Source: Thozetella sp. PMI_491 | Lineage: Eukaryota > Ascomycota > Sordariomycetes > Chaetosphaeriales > Chaetosphaeriaceae | DNA: 64,000 nt | Assembly (NCBI GenBank): GCA_021432635.1 | Contig: MU270063.1 | Location: 310,001 to 374,000 of the forward strand | Direction: 5' to 3' | Shown: piece by piece, positions 33,114-44,845 of the stretch | How the letters are laid out: each line of letters starts with the position of its first letter | Position numbering within the stretch: the stretch's first letter is position 1 | Program-made: the position numbers and the translations under genes | The notes under the pieces: generated by a model | What the model was told of the DNA's origin: nothing | The model's input: the letters and a program-made list of their open reading frames with translations, nothing else | Database searches by the model: none

Positions 33114-34620
33114 TTACCAGTCCTTGGCGATGTCAAAGCTCCACTCGAACCGCAGGTGCTCCTTCTTGTCATCGTCGACGAAGCTCGAGATGGCGTTGTA
33201 GTGACCACGAGCAAGCATGCCGCTGGGGGCTTCCTCCTCCTGGACTGTGTGGAGTTTAGCGGATATGGGCAGGGTATGAAGGAAACCTGGCACGGGAACT
33301 TACACCTCTTGTTGTAAAGCGGCTGCTTGTCGGTGTTGGGAGCATAGCTACCCTGCAAAGTGTTAATTTTGGCCCGAGTGTACAAGAAAGCAGCGAGAGG
33401 CGAAGAGGAAAATACGTACAATCATCTCGTCGTCTTTGCTCACTCGGATGCCTTTGCGCTTCACAACCTGGATGTAGTGCAGGCCACTCAGGATCTCGTG
33501 CTGCACCTTGAAGGTGGCGGTCATGGTGAACTTGGCCCCTTCCTTGATCTTGAACGGGTTGTCCTTGAGAGTTGCTTCGCTGCCTGGAGTTGAGAGATCG
33601 ATCGTCACGGGTGGGCGGCCGGGAGCATCCATGGTCAGGGACACGATGATGCACACGCGGGGGTCGTTGGGGTCGGAGAGGTCCTTGCCGTTGCCGCCCA
33701 GGCCGAGGGACTCCTTGTAGCGCTGCAGCGACTCGTCGTTCGCATCTGTTTTCTCCTTGTTAGTCCACGATACGAGGTCGGGTGTCTTGACCCGATTGAT
33801 GATTCGTAGGTCCAGAAATGGGAGCCCGCGCACAGTGTCGCCCGCGAGGAACTTGGACAAGCCTGTAACCGTTCGTCTGGGTAAACCCAGACATCGATTT
33901 TCTCATCCCACCGAGGAGAACCTCGGTGAAGAGACTCATGGAGAGTACAGATGCTTGTCTGGAGGCCCCGCGAGGGGATAGGGGGGGAGGGGGAGTCGGA
34001 CAAGGAACCGAGAAGGGGGATGCAATCGTCCGCGTCGGCCGTCCTCGCGGATGCCGGTTGGTCGGCTGGGACACGACGAGATCAAGGAATTGAGAGTGGG
34101 TGGTGAAGGTGGGAGATCGGATGGATTCGCGACGGTGAAGAAAAAAGTCGGCGGGTTGACGCCGACGAGATGAAGTCGAGAGTTTGCGATAGACGGCGTC
34201 GATGTTGTGATTGGAAACGCAATGCTCCGTTGAGAAGCCGCATCGAGACGACACAGTCAAGATAGCGATAAAATGCGGGCCTTTACTTCCCTTGCTTTCA
34301 TGGTCTCGTGGCGATGTCTTCACCGACCTAAGGCTCACATGGATGCTGGTGCGGCCCGACCCTGCGAGCCCGCACTGGCCGAACACCCACGAGAGGGGTA
34401 TCAAAGCTAAGCACTTGCTTCCACAGCCTAAGCTTTGCAGATCGAGGTCTTGCCAAAGCACAGGGAACGCTCTAGAGAGCGGTATATATGAGACGGCAAG
34501 CTGGAGGAGAAAAGTAAACATACCCATCTGCTGGTATTCAGCCAAGCTCTGCTTGGGCTGGGAGAGCTTGTAGCCCTGGGTCGCCTCCGGCAGGATGTCC
34601 TCATCGTGGTGGCCAGACAT
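33114..34620 (-). CDS. RDI1: Rho GDP-dissociation inhibitor (RhoGDI)
   Basis: Cytosolic chaperone that extracts prenylated Rho/Rac/Cdc42 GTPases from membranes and keeps them GDP-bound. Exons: 34620-34524, 33745-33420, 33352-33304, 33244-33114; 200 residues, the family length. The N-terminal regulatory arm is [20 protein letters not shown] and SLAEYQQM, joined across intron 1 to [17 protein letters not shown]. The immunoglobulin-like domain shows [42 protein letters not shown] and the end [11 protein letters not shown], all diagnostic. Intron 1 is 778 nt, much longer than the other introns here; the two sides are contiguous in the family, so no coding exon seems to be missing. Confidence 0.95.
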
Positions 34621-36696
34621 GGTGGGCAAGGGACGGTGGTAAAGACTGGAGAAGAGTCTTGCGATAGGAACTATGGAGATATTTCGGGCACAGAGGGTGC
34701 GCTGGTCCGGGTCAAAATATATCACCGCCTCTTGGGATGTGTGTTTCGGGGGCTGTCGAGTGGGTTGATGATGTCGGGAGCTTATTTATTTTAGCTGAAG
34801 GAGGGGCATGGAGGGGTCAAACAGGACTTGCAGGACTACCGCCACCAGCCAGCCTGTCAGAGCTTCAGGGCGGCGGGACCCTGGCCACCAAGGTGGGGCG
34901 AGCAGTCCCAGACCTGAAGCCCCTCGTCGAATCATGCACCGTTGGCTGGTCGGGAGGGCAGTCGTTCGAGGGGCTCGTTCGAGCGCCTGGCTGGAACAAT
35001 GCTTCCGGGATGCCTTTGTGTCGTTTGCATGGGCCCTCGGATGTGCCCAGCCGTGCCTGGGTGCTGTGCTGTACCTTACCAGGGAAACCACGCGTGCGGA
35101 AGCACCCGCGGCTTTGTCTTGGAAGCCAAGCGTCTAGGTAAGTTCGAGGTGTGAGGCAGGCAGATGTTGTCTTCCGGGAAGGTGCCTCTCCCACAGTTGC
35201 AGACTCGTGTTTGACGAGTCTATATTACCGGAGCGCGGATCTCTTGACAGCCCGATTGCGGCCCCCAGTGACCTTAGGAGTACTTACGGTAGGGCAGCGC
35301 AGGTTGGGTAGATACCTACCTTAGGTAGGTCCCTTTTGGTAGGACATTCGGCAGATGGGCAGTCCTGTACACAGCAGTGTGGCTCGGGCTTTGCCATAGG
35401 GCCGCCATCGTCAACCCCTCCTCCCCCTTCTTATCCTCTGGCTATAATAACGCTTCCGCTGGGGAATATCCTCTAGGAAATTAGAATGCCATTTGAACAC
35501 GCAGGTCCTTTGCCCTACGGCACCTAGGCACTTTGATTGAGGCTCTGGGCTGGCTAGGCAATTCTACAGCCATCCTCGCCTGGCCCTCACGCACGCGACA
35601 AGTGGCGGGCCGTCCCCGACTGCAAAGCTAACCCGTGCCCGCGAGAACTCACGGGCGAGAGACAGGCGCGGCAACGGTTGCCGCCAATTATTTCCCTCTT
35701 TTGGTGAGGTAAGGCGCAGGAAATGAGTGCGCGGCTAGGTGTGGACTCGGAATTGGAGAGCAATTCAGGCTCTCCGCCCCCGTGGACCGGACTCCGAGAA
35801 GGAGGAGGAACAAGGCCGGACAGATCAGAGCAGCGACGACGGAGGAGGGCGATTGATAAGAAATTGTGAAATACGGCAGCGCTCCCGTCGCATGGCATCA
35901 CTGAGAACCCAAACGGGGGCGCTGCACAAGCGCTTCCCGAACGGCTGCTGTGTGACTTGGAGCTTTCCAATTCGCTAAGGATTCCAGGGCGAGTCCCAAT
36001 TCTCCGGGGAAAGGAGTCGAGGGGTGGGATGACCCATGTCCCTCCACTTGGCTCTGCAACCTTCTCCGTTTCTGAGCGAGTGGAGATTTGTGAGAGGGAA
36101 CCCAGTGTCCCTCATTTCCAGATTGACACGGTGTCATCCCTCGACCGGCCCACCGCTCCGAACCGTGCGAGCCGGCGCGCGCGAAGGCGCCCTAAGGCTC
36201 TGAATCTGGCGAAGTGTAGGGTAGCGTAAGGTCCCCTGGATCACCCTTTCTCAAAAAGGTACCCCAGGCCCCCAGCCTCCTCGTCTGACACCCTTTTGCT
36301 CTTCCGAACAGCGCCTGCGAAACCGTGGTCAAAGTCGCGACAGGAGGCACACAAAGTGTCCGAATTCCTCAATCCTGTCCACGCCTGGTCAATTTTCCTT
36401 GTCGGCCAGAGAGGTCTTTCGTCGGCGTCGCGAGCCATCCGCCTTTTTTATCTTTATCTTTATTTTAATCTCGAGCGCTTCGGTCCCCTCGACCCGTATT
36501 GCATCCATCCCCCCTGGCACCTTTATTGCGCGCGGTCGGTCACGCTACGGTTGGCGCGCGAAAAGGAACTTGGGATCGCGACTGGGCTCACCGCATCCAC
36601 CATTTTTTTTTCTTCCCACCTCACTCCTTGCATATTGTCCAACTGGCCCATTCGTCAACTCGCCATCAAAAAGAAGTCACAATCTCTTCAATCGCC
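34621..36696. other. Divergent promoter region between RhoGDI and Bqt4-like genes
   Basis: 2.1 kb with no supported gene. Contains a 17-bp palindrome at 35314-35330 and a T-rich leader just before the Bqt4 start (36448-36612). Confidence 0.55.
35314..35330. repeat. 17-bp near-perfect palindrome (8-bp arms)
   Basis: ACCTACCT, one T, then AGGTAGGT. The two arms are exact reverse complements. It lies in the RhoGDI/Bqt4 intergenic region, about 700 bp upstream of the RhoGDI start. It could be a dimeric transcription-factor site; similar GGTAGGTA/GGTACCT words recur in other intergenic stretches of the window (19075, 46665). Confidence 0.6.
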
Positions 36697-38123
36697 ATGG
36701 CCGCCAGAACCCTCCCCGAGAAGCACAACCCGCTGCTTCTCGCGGACACGCCTTCATGTAATTTTTGGGCCCCGATCACCGTGCTTCCTCCCGCCCCGTC
36801 CGAAACTGACAAATCCTCTCAGATGCCGACCTGGTCGAGCGCCGCCGGCTGGGCCAGACGCAGTTGACGCCGCGCATGGTAAATGCGGCGTCGAGTGTCG
36901 ACATTGACCCCAACAGCCTCGGCATCTTCGACTATGCGCACCTGCGAGCGCCGCTCCCCAAGGGCATCGTGTCGGGCATCTTCAAGTCGTCTCCTAGCAG
37001 CTACTTCTTGATGCGCCGGAGTTACGACGGCTTCGTGTCGGCGACTGGCATGTTCAAGGCCTCGTTCCCCTACGCGACCGCCGAGGAGGAAGACAACGAG
37101 CGCAGGTACATCAAGTCTCTTCCGACTACGAGCCCGGAGGAGACGGCCGGCAACGTGTGGATTCCTCCGGACCATGCTCTGATCCTGTCGAACGAGTACA
37201 AGATCACGCCATGGATCAGCGCTTTGCTTGACCCGGCCGACATTACTGTCACTGGCAGCAACGACTCCAGCCCGCCCAAGAGAATTTCGGCCCCGCCCAA
37301 GTTCTTTGGCCAGGCCGTCCTGGCGCCCCCGACCCCCAGTTCCATTCCCCGAAGCACTCGCAGCCGCCGCTCGGTCAGCCCCACCAAGTCTTCGACGGGC
37401 TCCAAGCGCGCCATTGCAAGCCCTCGTAAGCGCCGTGCCGCGCCCTCTTCGCAGGTCTCGGTCGATACCCCTCCGAGCAGCGTCAAGGACTCCGTGTCGC
37501 CTTCGCTCGTGAACGGGGAGACGCCTTCGCTGATTCCCGTACCCGTGGTCACCAAGGTTCACCAGTCGGCCGGAGACGTGGCGATCGAGTCGATCGAGAA
37601 AGAGCCCGAGGTCGTGCTCGCACCTGTTGAGGAAGAACCCAAGTTGAAGATTAAAGTCAACCAGGATGTCACCGTCGGCGAGGATGGCCAGGAAGTCAAG
37701 AAGACCGAGGTCGACGTTGAGCTGCCCCTGGCAGGCGAGCCCCCTTCGGCCGAGGAGGCGCAGCGGATGATTGCGGAGGCGAAGGAGATGGTGAAGGCCG
37801 CCGCCGAAGCTGTTGCGAAGCAAGAAGGCTCTGAGGTCGTCGCCACTGCCGCCGGCAAGGCTGGCAAGCGCAAGGCTGATGCCGCACCAGAGGCCGAGGA
37901 GGCGGACAAGGAGAACGCCGGCGGCCCCCGCCAGGCTAAGAAGGTTAAGACGGAAGTCGAGCTGCGCAAGGAGAAGATGAGGAAGCGGGCGGTTTATGGA
38001 ATTGGCGCCACCCTCGCTGTCGGGTAAGACCATGCCAGTCTCGTGCGAGCTTAGACCCCGAGCTAACGAGATCGCAGTGCCGCGGCCAGCGCTCTCATCC
38101 CTTATGTGTTGAGCGTGCTCTAA
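36697..38123 (+). CDS. bqt4: Bqt4-like inner nuclear membrane protein with APSES-type domain
   Basis: Homologue of fission yeast Bqt4, which anchors telomeres to the inner nuclear membrane. Exons: 36697-36757, 36823-38023, 38078-38123; 435 residues. Residues about 20-170 form the KilA-N/APSES-like domain: [61 protein letters not shown] long Ser/Pro- and then Glu/Lys-rich linker follows, with basic clusters (SPRKRR, GKRKAD) usable as nuclear signals. The tail [25 protein letters not shown] is a single hydrophobic helix at the very C-terminus, a tail anchor. The last exon supplies the final 15 residues of that helix. The tail anchor plus KilA-N domain is what separates Bqt4 from APSES transcription factors. 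Confidence 0.88.
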
Positions 38124-39233
38124 CCCCGAGGCGGCGACTGCCCCCTCAACCCATTTATTTTAGGCCCGCGGGAATCAAGAGATGATGCGGCGATTGGAGA
38201 TGGCCCGGACGGCCCGGACGTGGACAGGCGTCGGCGCGGCCAACAAGGGGACGGAAAGGCCTTTCTTGATTTTGCGGGTTCTCTCCCCCGGAAGTTGGTC
38301 TCAGTTCTGCTCTTTTTTGCACATACCCCCATTTTTATTACTGGCAACCTTCGGCTGTTCTCTCTCCTGGATCTGCGCTCTGCAGTCTTGCGACTTGGGA
38401 TACCGTTTGGTTGCCGGGCCTTGACGACAGTGGTCCCCTCATTCGCTCGTTGAAGGCGCAGACCGCGGAAGAAACCCCATGTAGCTATACACCGAATTCT
38501 TGGAGCAGAAAGCGGAGTAGGATTCGGGGCCTGCTCTGCACGCTAGATATGAGTATTGTAATGAACAGAAACACCCGAATCTGCCCATTCTCGCTTCCCT
38601 AGCCACTAGGTGTCTATCCCCGTCGACTGTGTTGCGTTTGCGATCCCAACAAGAGCCCAGAAATTAGCTGCCTTCCTTTGCTTGAGCTAGACACGCACTG
38701 CATCTGTTGGGGGGATCCCCCTGGGCCAGTGGAGCTGCTGGGCCGAGTACTGCTAGCGTTCACCGCCTGCAACCGAGATTCGTGCTTTTCTTCGCTCACG
38801 AAAAAAAAATTTCAACCTGGTCGTCCTCTGCTTTTCCTCCCTGCATTAACGTCTCGCACTCGAGGTCGAGGACAAATCGACAGAGCAATCATCCATAAGT
38901 ATGGATTGATTTTCCGCTTTCGTGCCTCTGCGCCAGTCATGGCCGGATGGCCAGGCTCTGCGTTTCGCTACCCAGAACAACATGGGCAGTCTTTCAAAGG
39001 ACCCGAGGTTATGCACTGTCGCCCAGTCGTCTCGCCTGTCGGCAATGGCCGGCTTTCGGATAACCCTTCCTGTACCCCTCGCGGAAACACGAGGCTCAAC
39101 AGAGACACTAACCCGCATTACTTGCACCACATTCTAACCTACACTCGGGCAATCCTCTTTCGACTTGCGCGTTTGCAGACTCGGTTTTTCTTCTCTCTAT
39201 CCCTCGCTGGTATAGGCAGTACGTGAACACAAG
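38124..39233. other. Intergenic region, promoter of the 3-hydroxyisobutyrate dehydrogenase gene
   Basis: 1.1 kb between two plus-strand genes: Bqt4 3' UTR, then promoter and leader of the dehydrogenase gene. No gene supported. Confidence 0.55.
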
Positions 39234-40573
39234 ATGCGGAGCGTACAGTCGGGGTTCCTGCGGCACCTCCGCGTCCAACGACGAGCCTTCTCATCCACCC
39301 CTCGGAGGCTCGACAACTATGCATTCATTGGGCTTGGCCAGATGGTACAAAACCTTGCTACTCTCTAGCTCTCTAGACGACTCATTTTGCTGACTGATTA
39401 CTCGCAGGGATACCAAATGGCTCGGAATCTCCAAGCAAAGCTGTCTCCGAGCGACACCCTACGCGTGTTCGACATCAACACGGCAGCAGCCCAGAAGCTC
39501 TCCCAGGAGGTCTCGTCACAGCAGGCGGGCGGCGCTACTCTGGAAGTGTCTAGTAGCGCCACCGAAGCTGCACAAGACGCGGTACGTAGGATTGCATTTC
39601 GTCTACACTATAGCTTCACACATGTTTCCTATGATGAGATATGTCCTTACCATACTGATCTAAGTGGGGTCACGGTGCTTCTGGCATGCTGGTCAGCTTG
39701 CTGTCCGGTATGCTAGTCGCACAGCGACCCTCTCGTGATTACAACCAAACAGCCAATCCTCTGAATGATACCCTCTCTGTCCACATTTTGTACCTGCCTC
39801 GCCGTTGTCTCCAGTAACTAACAACGTGGCTTGGATAGGACACTACGATAACCTGCCTCCCGGAACCTAAGCATGTGAAGGCCGCGTATGAGCAAATTCT
39901 CAAGGGAGAGCTGTCCCCGCGGCAGAAGGCCCGTCTCTTTATTGATGCATCGACGATTGACCCGTCCTCGTCGCGCGAAGTCGCCGGGTTGGTTTCGTCA
40001 GCATTACCCGGGGGTAAAGGGAGCTTCGTCGATGCCCCCATGTCCGGAGGCGTGGTCGGCGCGACGGCTGGCACCCTGACCTTCATGCTAGGCGCACCAG
40101 ACGAGCTCGTTGAGCGTATCGAGCCCATCCTGTTGAGGATGGGGAAGCGTGTTTTGCACTGTGGAGCTCATGGCACTGGCCTGTCTGCTAAATTGGCAAA
40201 CAACTACCTGCTCGCCATTAATAATATTGCGACGGCCGAGGCTATGAACCTGGGCATCCGATGGGGGTTGGATCCTAAGACGCTCGCGGGGGTTATCAAC
40301 GTAAGCACCGGCAAGTGCTGGCCGAGCGAGACCAACAACCCGGTGCCCGGCGTCATCGAGACGGCTCCGGCGAGCCGCGAATACGCCGGCGGATTCGGGA
40401 TCTCGCTCATGCGCAAAGATCTCAACCTTGCAATTGTCGCTGCCCAGGAGGCTGGAGCGAGACTGGAGCTAGCCGATCGGGCCAAGGAGGTGTACGAGAC
40501 CGCAGAAACCCAGGACGCCTGCAAAGGCAAAGACTTTTCGGTCGTGTATCGGTACATTGGAGGCAAAGAGTAG
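39234..40573 (+). CDS. 3-hydroxyisobutyrate dehydrogenase, mitochondrial
   Basis: NAD-dependent oxidation of 3-hydroxyisobutyrate to methylmalonate semialdehyde in valine breakdown. Exons: 39234-39344, 39408-39581, 39839-40573; 339 residues. The first about 25 residues (MRSVQSGFLRHLRVQRRAFSST) are Arg/Ser-rich without acids, a mitochondrial presequence. The Rossmann motif is split by intron 1: FIGLGQM then GYQMARNL (GxGxMGxxMA type). Substrate-binding FVDAPMSGGVVGATAGTL and the catalytic Lys region GLSAKLANNYLLA are intact, as is GGFGISLMRKDLNLA. Intron 2 is 257 nt, longer than average. Chosen start: the ATG just before the presequence. Confidence 0.94.
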
Positions 40574-41502
40574 GCGAACATTAGAAAATAGAGATACGTC
40601 CACACACTCTTCTCGGCCCCCACTGCATAATGCTTCCTGGATATCGTAGTTGCACATTCGCGAGAGCTCGATGTCAACAAGCCAAAGAGCAGCTCACACC
40701 GTTTCAAAGCCTTGCCGAAAGGGGGTTCTCCCGTATCAAGCCTTCTTCAGGAAAGCTCGCACCAGTCGAGCTTGCCAAGCCTGCATAACTTGACATAACT
40801 GAATGGCGCTAAGAGAACGGAGCTTCCGAATTCCGGCCACTTGAATGGTCCAGACCTCCTTGGCCATTCGCCCGCTTAAGCTCCCGAGAACCCCGGTGCT
40901 CCCCTCCACGCGAGTTGCCAAGCTCATTTTCTTTGGAGGAAATCCCAGGACGCCTTTCAGAGAAGAGGGGGGCAGCCCTCTAGCTTGCCTTATATTCGCT
41001 TTTCTCTTCCATTCTAGAAGCTAGTTGGCCCGAGTGTGGCGCTTTCTCGATCCCCCGTCCGAGCTCTTGTGCTTCTTGGGTCGGGCCAAGCCTCGCTCGC
41101 ATCGGACTATGAGCCCGTAGTGCCTGTAGCATGCCTCCCCGGGGGGTCTCCGTAGTCGGGACGGCCAATTCTGGACCCGAATGGCACCTCGCAACTACAG
41201 ACTTTCCTCATTTGGGAGGGCGTGTTAGCTTCTTACAGGCAGCTATGCGATTATAGATAGCAAGTCGCCCCGCGTCGCTTCGCCGGCGCGATGATTTTGT
41301 TGTAACTCCGTTCGGTCAGCTTACAGTCGAGACGGCTAGAGGAGGTTCCGGCTTCTGCCTCTTATTGCGCCTGTTCCCCTGGGCCTTTGCATTGCGCGCC
41401 GGCTCAGACAAGCAGAGCGACTCGCGCGACGAACCCTCAGCCAAGCAATTGTATCGTCCGCTAGAACACGATCCCCGTTTTGCGCCGATCTAGGAACTCA
41501 AG
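40574..41502. other. Intergenic region, promoter of the RTA1-family gene
   Basis: 930 bp between two plus-strand genes. CT-rich leader close to the RTA1 start. No supported gene. Confidence 0.55.
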
Positions 41503-42794
41503 ATGTCGGGCGGCAGGTTCTACGTCTGCAAGGAGGTCAACCAGTATTGCCCGGTCGAGGCGACAACCTTAGGCTATTATCCCAATGTTGGCATCAATGT
41601 CTTCCTCGCAGCGGGATTCGGGATTGCAGGTGTCGTCACTCTAGTGACGGGCATTTGGAAGAAGACATACAGCTACATGGGCTTCATCGCGGCCGGATGC
41701 TTTCTCGAGCTTGCTGGTACGTATGGATTCGACACGGGTGGGCGCGATGGGCTACATGGAGAGAGAGTCCCACAAGCAAGAAAGTATTGCATGATGCGCA
41801 GAGCGCAATGGACTCTTTGCTCTCCACGCGCGCGCCACTGCCTGTTTCTCATCATACGTCTCATCCTCTCTTGGTACCAGAGCTGACACTTCCTCAGGCT
41901 ACGCGGCTCGAGTGCCCATGCACGCCAATCCCTGGAACCAAAACGCCTTTCAGACGCAAATATGCGCCATCATTCTCGCTCCAACCCTGATTTGCATCTC
42001 CATCTACCTCACGCTGAAGCACCTGTGCCTCTCCCTCAACCCCAGTCTGTCGCGCGTGCGCCCGAGGCTCTATCCCTTCATCTTCGTCCCTGCCGACGTC
42101 TCCTGTCTGCTCGTGCAGGCCATTGGCGGTGCTCTGGCCGCCAGTTCCGGCGCCTCGAGCGCACACCCGAACCTCAGCCTCATCCAGGGCGGTAACAGGG
42201 CCATCATCGCCGGCATCGCCCTCCAGGTGGTGGTCCTACTAGGCTTCGGCATCGCCTCGACCGACTACTACCTCCGGGTCAAGAAGTGGATTGCTAGCGA
42301 TGAGGCCACCCCCGAGGCAACGGCGCTGTGGGTCGACAAGAAGTTCCGTATGTTTGTCTACGCCGTCACGGTGGCGTATTTTGCGATCCTGGTTCGATGT
42401 ATCTACCGGTGAGTACCCCATAGCTTCTGCACAGAAACCTGGAAGGTCCATGGTGGATGCAGTACCCTGACACGCTGGCAGTATCGCGGAGATGGCTGGT
42501 GGCTGGGGCAACAAGATCATGCAGGATGAGCCGTCGTTCATTGTACTAGATGGAGTGTAGGTGCCTCGAATGCTAACGTTAGTGTTACCGCTTGCTAACT
42601 AGACATGCAGCATGGTGCTCCTCGCGAGCTGCCTCCTTGCCTTCTTCCCCCCCGGCCTGCTCTTCCCTCCGATGGCGGCACGGATGCAAGAGGCAACGAA
42701 GCGAAGGTTCAACAAGAAGAAGAGTAGCGATCCTGGTGAGGAGAGCCAAGAGGCCGAGGTATCCGAGTCGCATCCCGAGAAGCAGGTGGTATAA
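41503..42794 (+). CDS. RTA1-family seven-helix membrane protein
   Basis: Member of the RTA1/lipid-translocating exporter family (yeast Rta1, Rsb1, Pug1), implicated in resistance to toxic lipids, sterol inhibitors or porphyrin transport. Exons: 41503-41716, 41898-42408, 42482-42556, 42611-42794; 327 residues. Seven hydrophobic segments are visible. Family marks include GYAARVPMHANPW after helix 2, LAPTLICISIYLTLKHL, FVPADVSCLLVQAIGG, VRCIYRIAEMAGGWGNKIM (the conserved RxIYRxxE motif) and DGVMVLLASCLLAFFPPG. The C-terminal 40 residues are charged and cytoplasmic. The second exon follows a 181-nt intron. Confidence 0.92.
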
Positions 42795-42963
42795 ATTTGT
42801 GCGGCATAACGTCCACAAACACTCTTAGACAAGTTTTCTAGACGGATAGACTTAACCTTCATCCCATGCACAAGACCCACGTGTCTTGCCAGCGCCTATT
42901 TCACTAAAACTCGCCTGTTGCCATCATCCAAGAATCCTGCGCTTCTTTACTGTCTCCTGCCCG

Positions 42964-43521
42964 TCATTTGTCGTGCTTTGGGATAACCTCCTGCGATACG
43001 TGGAGCGGAAAGTCGTTGGTTCCGTTGTAATATGCCACCTGTGTGTTGTTGCCGACCATTCTATAGTCGAACTGGCCTGACCCCATCAAGCGTGATCCGA
43101 ACAGTCGGACGTGTGAACTTTCGTTCCACCGCACGCTGTATGTATACCCGGTCTTGGGGTCACCCTGGAACGAGAACCCGATGGAGCGGTCTTCTAAACA
43201 GGACGCGTATGCCACAGGCGCGACCACCTTGGCATCTCTCGTGATGTTCCATGCGTAGCACCAGGCTTGGCCCTCGTTGGGCTTGAGAGTGATATTTGCC
43301 TCGACACTGGACACAAGACGACGTTAGGGACCATGCTCTGAATCAAGGCCGATACGGGACGGCTTAGACGCGACTAACAAAGAATACCAAGTGCCGTTCA
43401 GTGCCTTTGGGTAAACCTGGGCGGAGAAATCTTGAATCTGGAAGTCGGGAATGTCGCGCTGGGGCGGGCCAAACCCGGCTGCGAAAGCTGCAAGCAAAAT
43501 TACGAGAACGTTGAGCCGCAT
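42964..43521 (-). CDS. Small secreted protein, unknown family
   Basis: Two exons: 43521-43388 and 43306-42964, giving 158 residues. The signal peptide is MRLNVLVILLAAFAAG. The splice creates C45 (NGTC|VEANITL) and removes a stop-containing stretch; with C61 (QAWCYAW) and one further Cys (ASCLED) this makes three cysteines in the mature protein. Several N-glycosylation sequons are present (NGT, NIT, NES, NNT, NGT). No membrane anchor. It fits the general look of small secreted fungal proteins and could be an effector-type or cell-wall protein, but I recognise no family. It converges with the RTA1-family gene, only 170 bp away. Confidence 0.7.
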
Positions 43522-44845
43522 GATGACGTGGAGAACAGACAGGTGGCAGTTCTCTCACAAGGTGGTCGTTGAATGAAGATATCTTGTACGAAGCGATGTT
43601 CGTGAGGTTTCTGAGAGCCAAAACATGGCGCACGAGGACTCTGCGGAGATGTAACTGTTTATATACACATCCTAGTGGGCTACCTCCTGTTATTATATGC
43701 TTATCAAATGCCCCTCTGCGGTGGACGACGCGGACCGAGACCGCCAAACACGCGGTTCTCGGGTAGTACGTGGCGGGTCAATACGAGGCCTCATTGCCTT
43801 TACGAAGAGATCATCCTGGACACAGATGGTATTTCCAATAAATGATACAATATGAAATTGGTATTTTCGAGGCCCTGTTAGAAAATCTTGAACATGCTAA
43901 GTGTGGTTCCCTAACGGTCATACGTCCACGTCACCAAACAAATTGCAAACCACTCCTTGCCTCTCCAGATACAACACCCCATGTTTCTTGATGGAGGCAA
44001 TGTGCCTTTTTTGTCAGTATCCAAAAGTATCACGCACTGTCGTAAGCTGTACGACCCCACCCTGCGGATAGGCGTGTTTGTGAACGCTGTGCCACCTTCG
44101 GTTTCTCCAGATTCGGCTCTCTCCCAGGTAGAATCCGCGATCAAAATATGAGCTTTCAGGGAGGATATTCATTAATAGAACACACCCTCGCATCGTTTAC
44201 TCTTCCATAGCTCATCAAGATCGTACTCGCCGACTTATAACCTAGTCAACTAGATGGATGTCGACGTCGAGAGGTCGTACTAGTTCTCCTGAACATCACA
44301 CCTGCCTACGGACGATACCACAGATTATTGTACAAAGTGACACGAAATCTGCAAACGGAAACGTGCGTCTATTGATTCTCAAGTTTAATTGGCGAGCACA
44401 AGTGTCGGACTCGTCTAAATGTGGCAATTCGAAAAGAATTGAAGGGATGAACTGGCGCGTTGCTTTTAGGATAAGGTATCATGCGCGTGGCGCGTGATGG
44501 CTAACATGCGCCACACCGATGGAGGAAGAAGCGTGAAGTTCCATCTCCATGCATCGAATCTCCATCATGGTGCGTCCTTTGGGTATGGATGCTCTGTTTA
44601 GGACAATTGCGGTGCTTTGTTTACTTTTGTCAGGGGTTCTCCAATAGGGTGAGTGGAACAGGTTTCAGGCAGTTTTGACGGCCGTGTCTCAAATTCGTTC
44701 TAACCGGTCATGCGGTATAATCTGACATAGGTTACGAAATGGCAATTGATTTTTGTTTCCTGGTATGGATTGGAATGCGAAATCTAATTTTCTTGGCTCG
44801 CCGTAAAGACGCTGTAGGTCTTCAATAATTACGCCAGCGAGTTAA
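43522..44845. other. Intergenic, AT-richer region
   Basis: 1.3 kb, AT-rich compared with the genes, between the small secreted protein's promoter and the 3' end of the flavoprotein gene. Short ORFs have no features. It separates the iron island from the genes to its left. Confidence 0.5.

Noticed and set aside
34786-35194. Several overlapping ORFs over 100 codons in the RhoGDI/Bqt4 gap
   Set aside because: Present on both strands in the same interval, with no splice partners or family features; compositional artefacts.
36819-38033. 404-codon open frame antisense to the whole Bqt4-like gene
   Set aside because: Caused by GC-rich third positions of the real gene; the translated sequence is a low-complexity Arg/Leu/Gly mix with no family features, while the plus strand encodes a clear domain protein.
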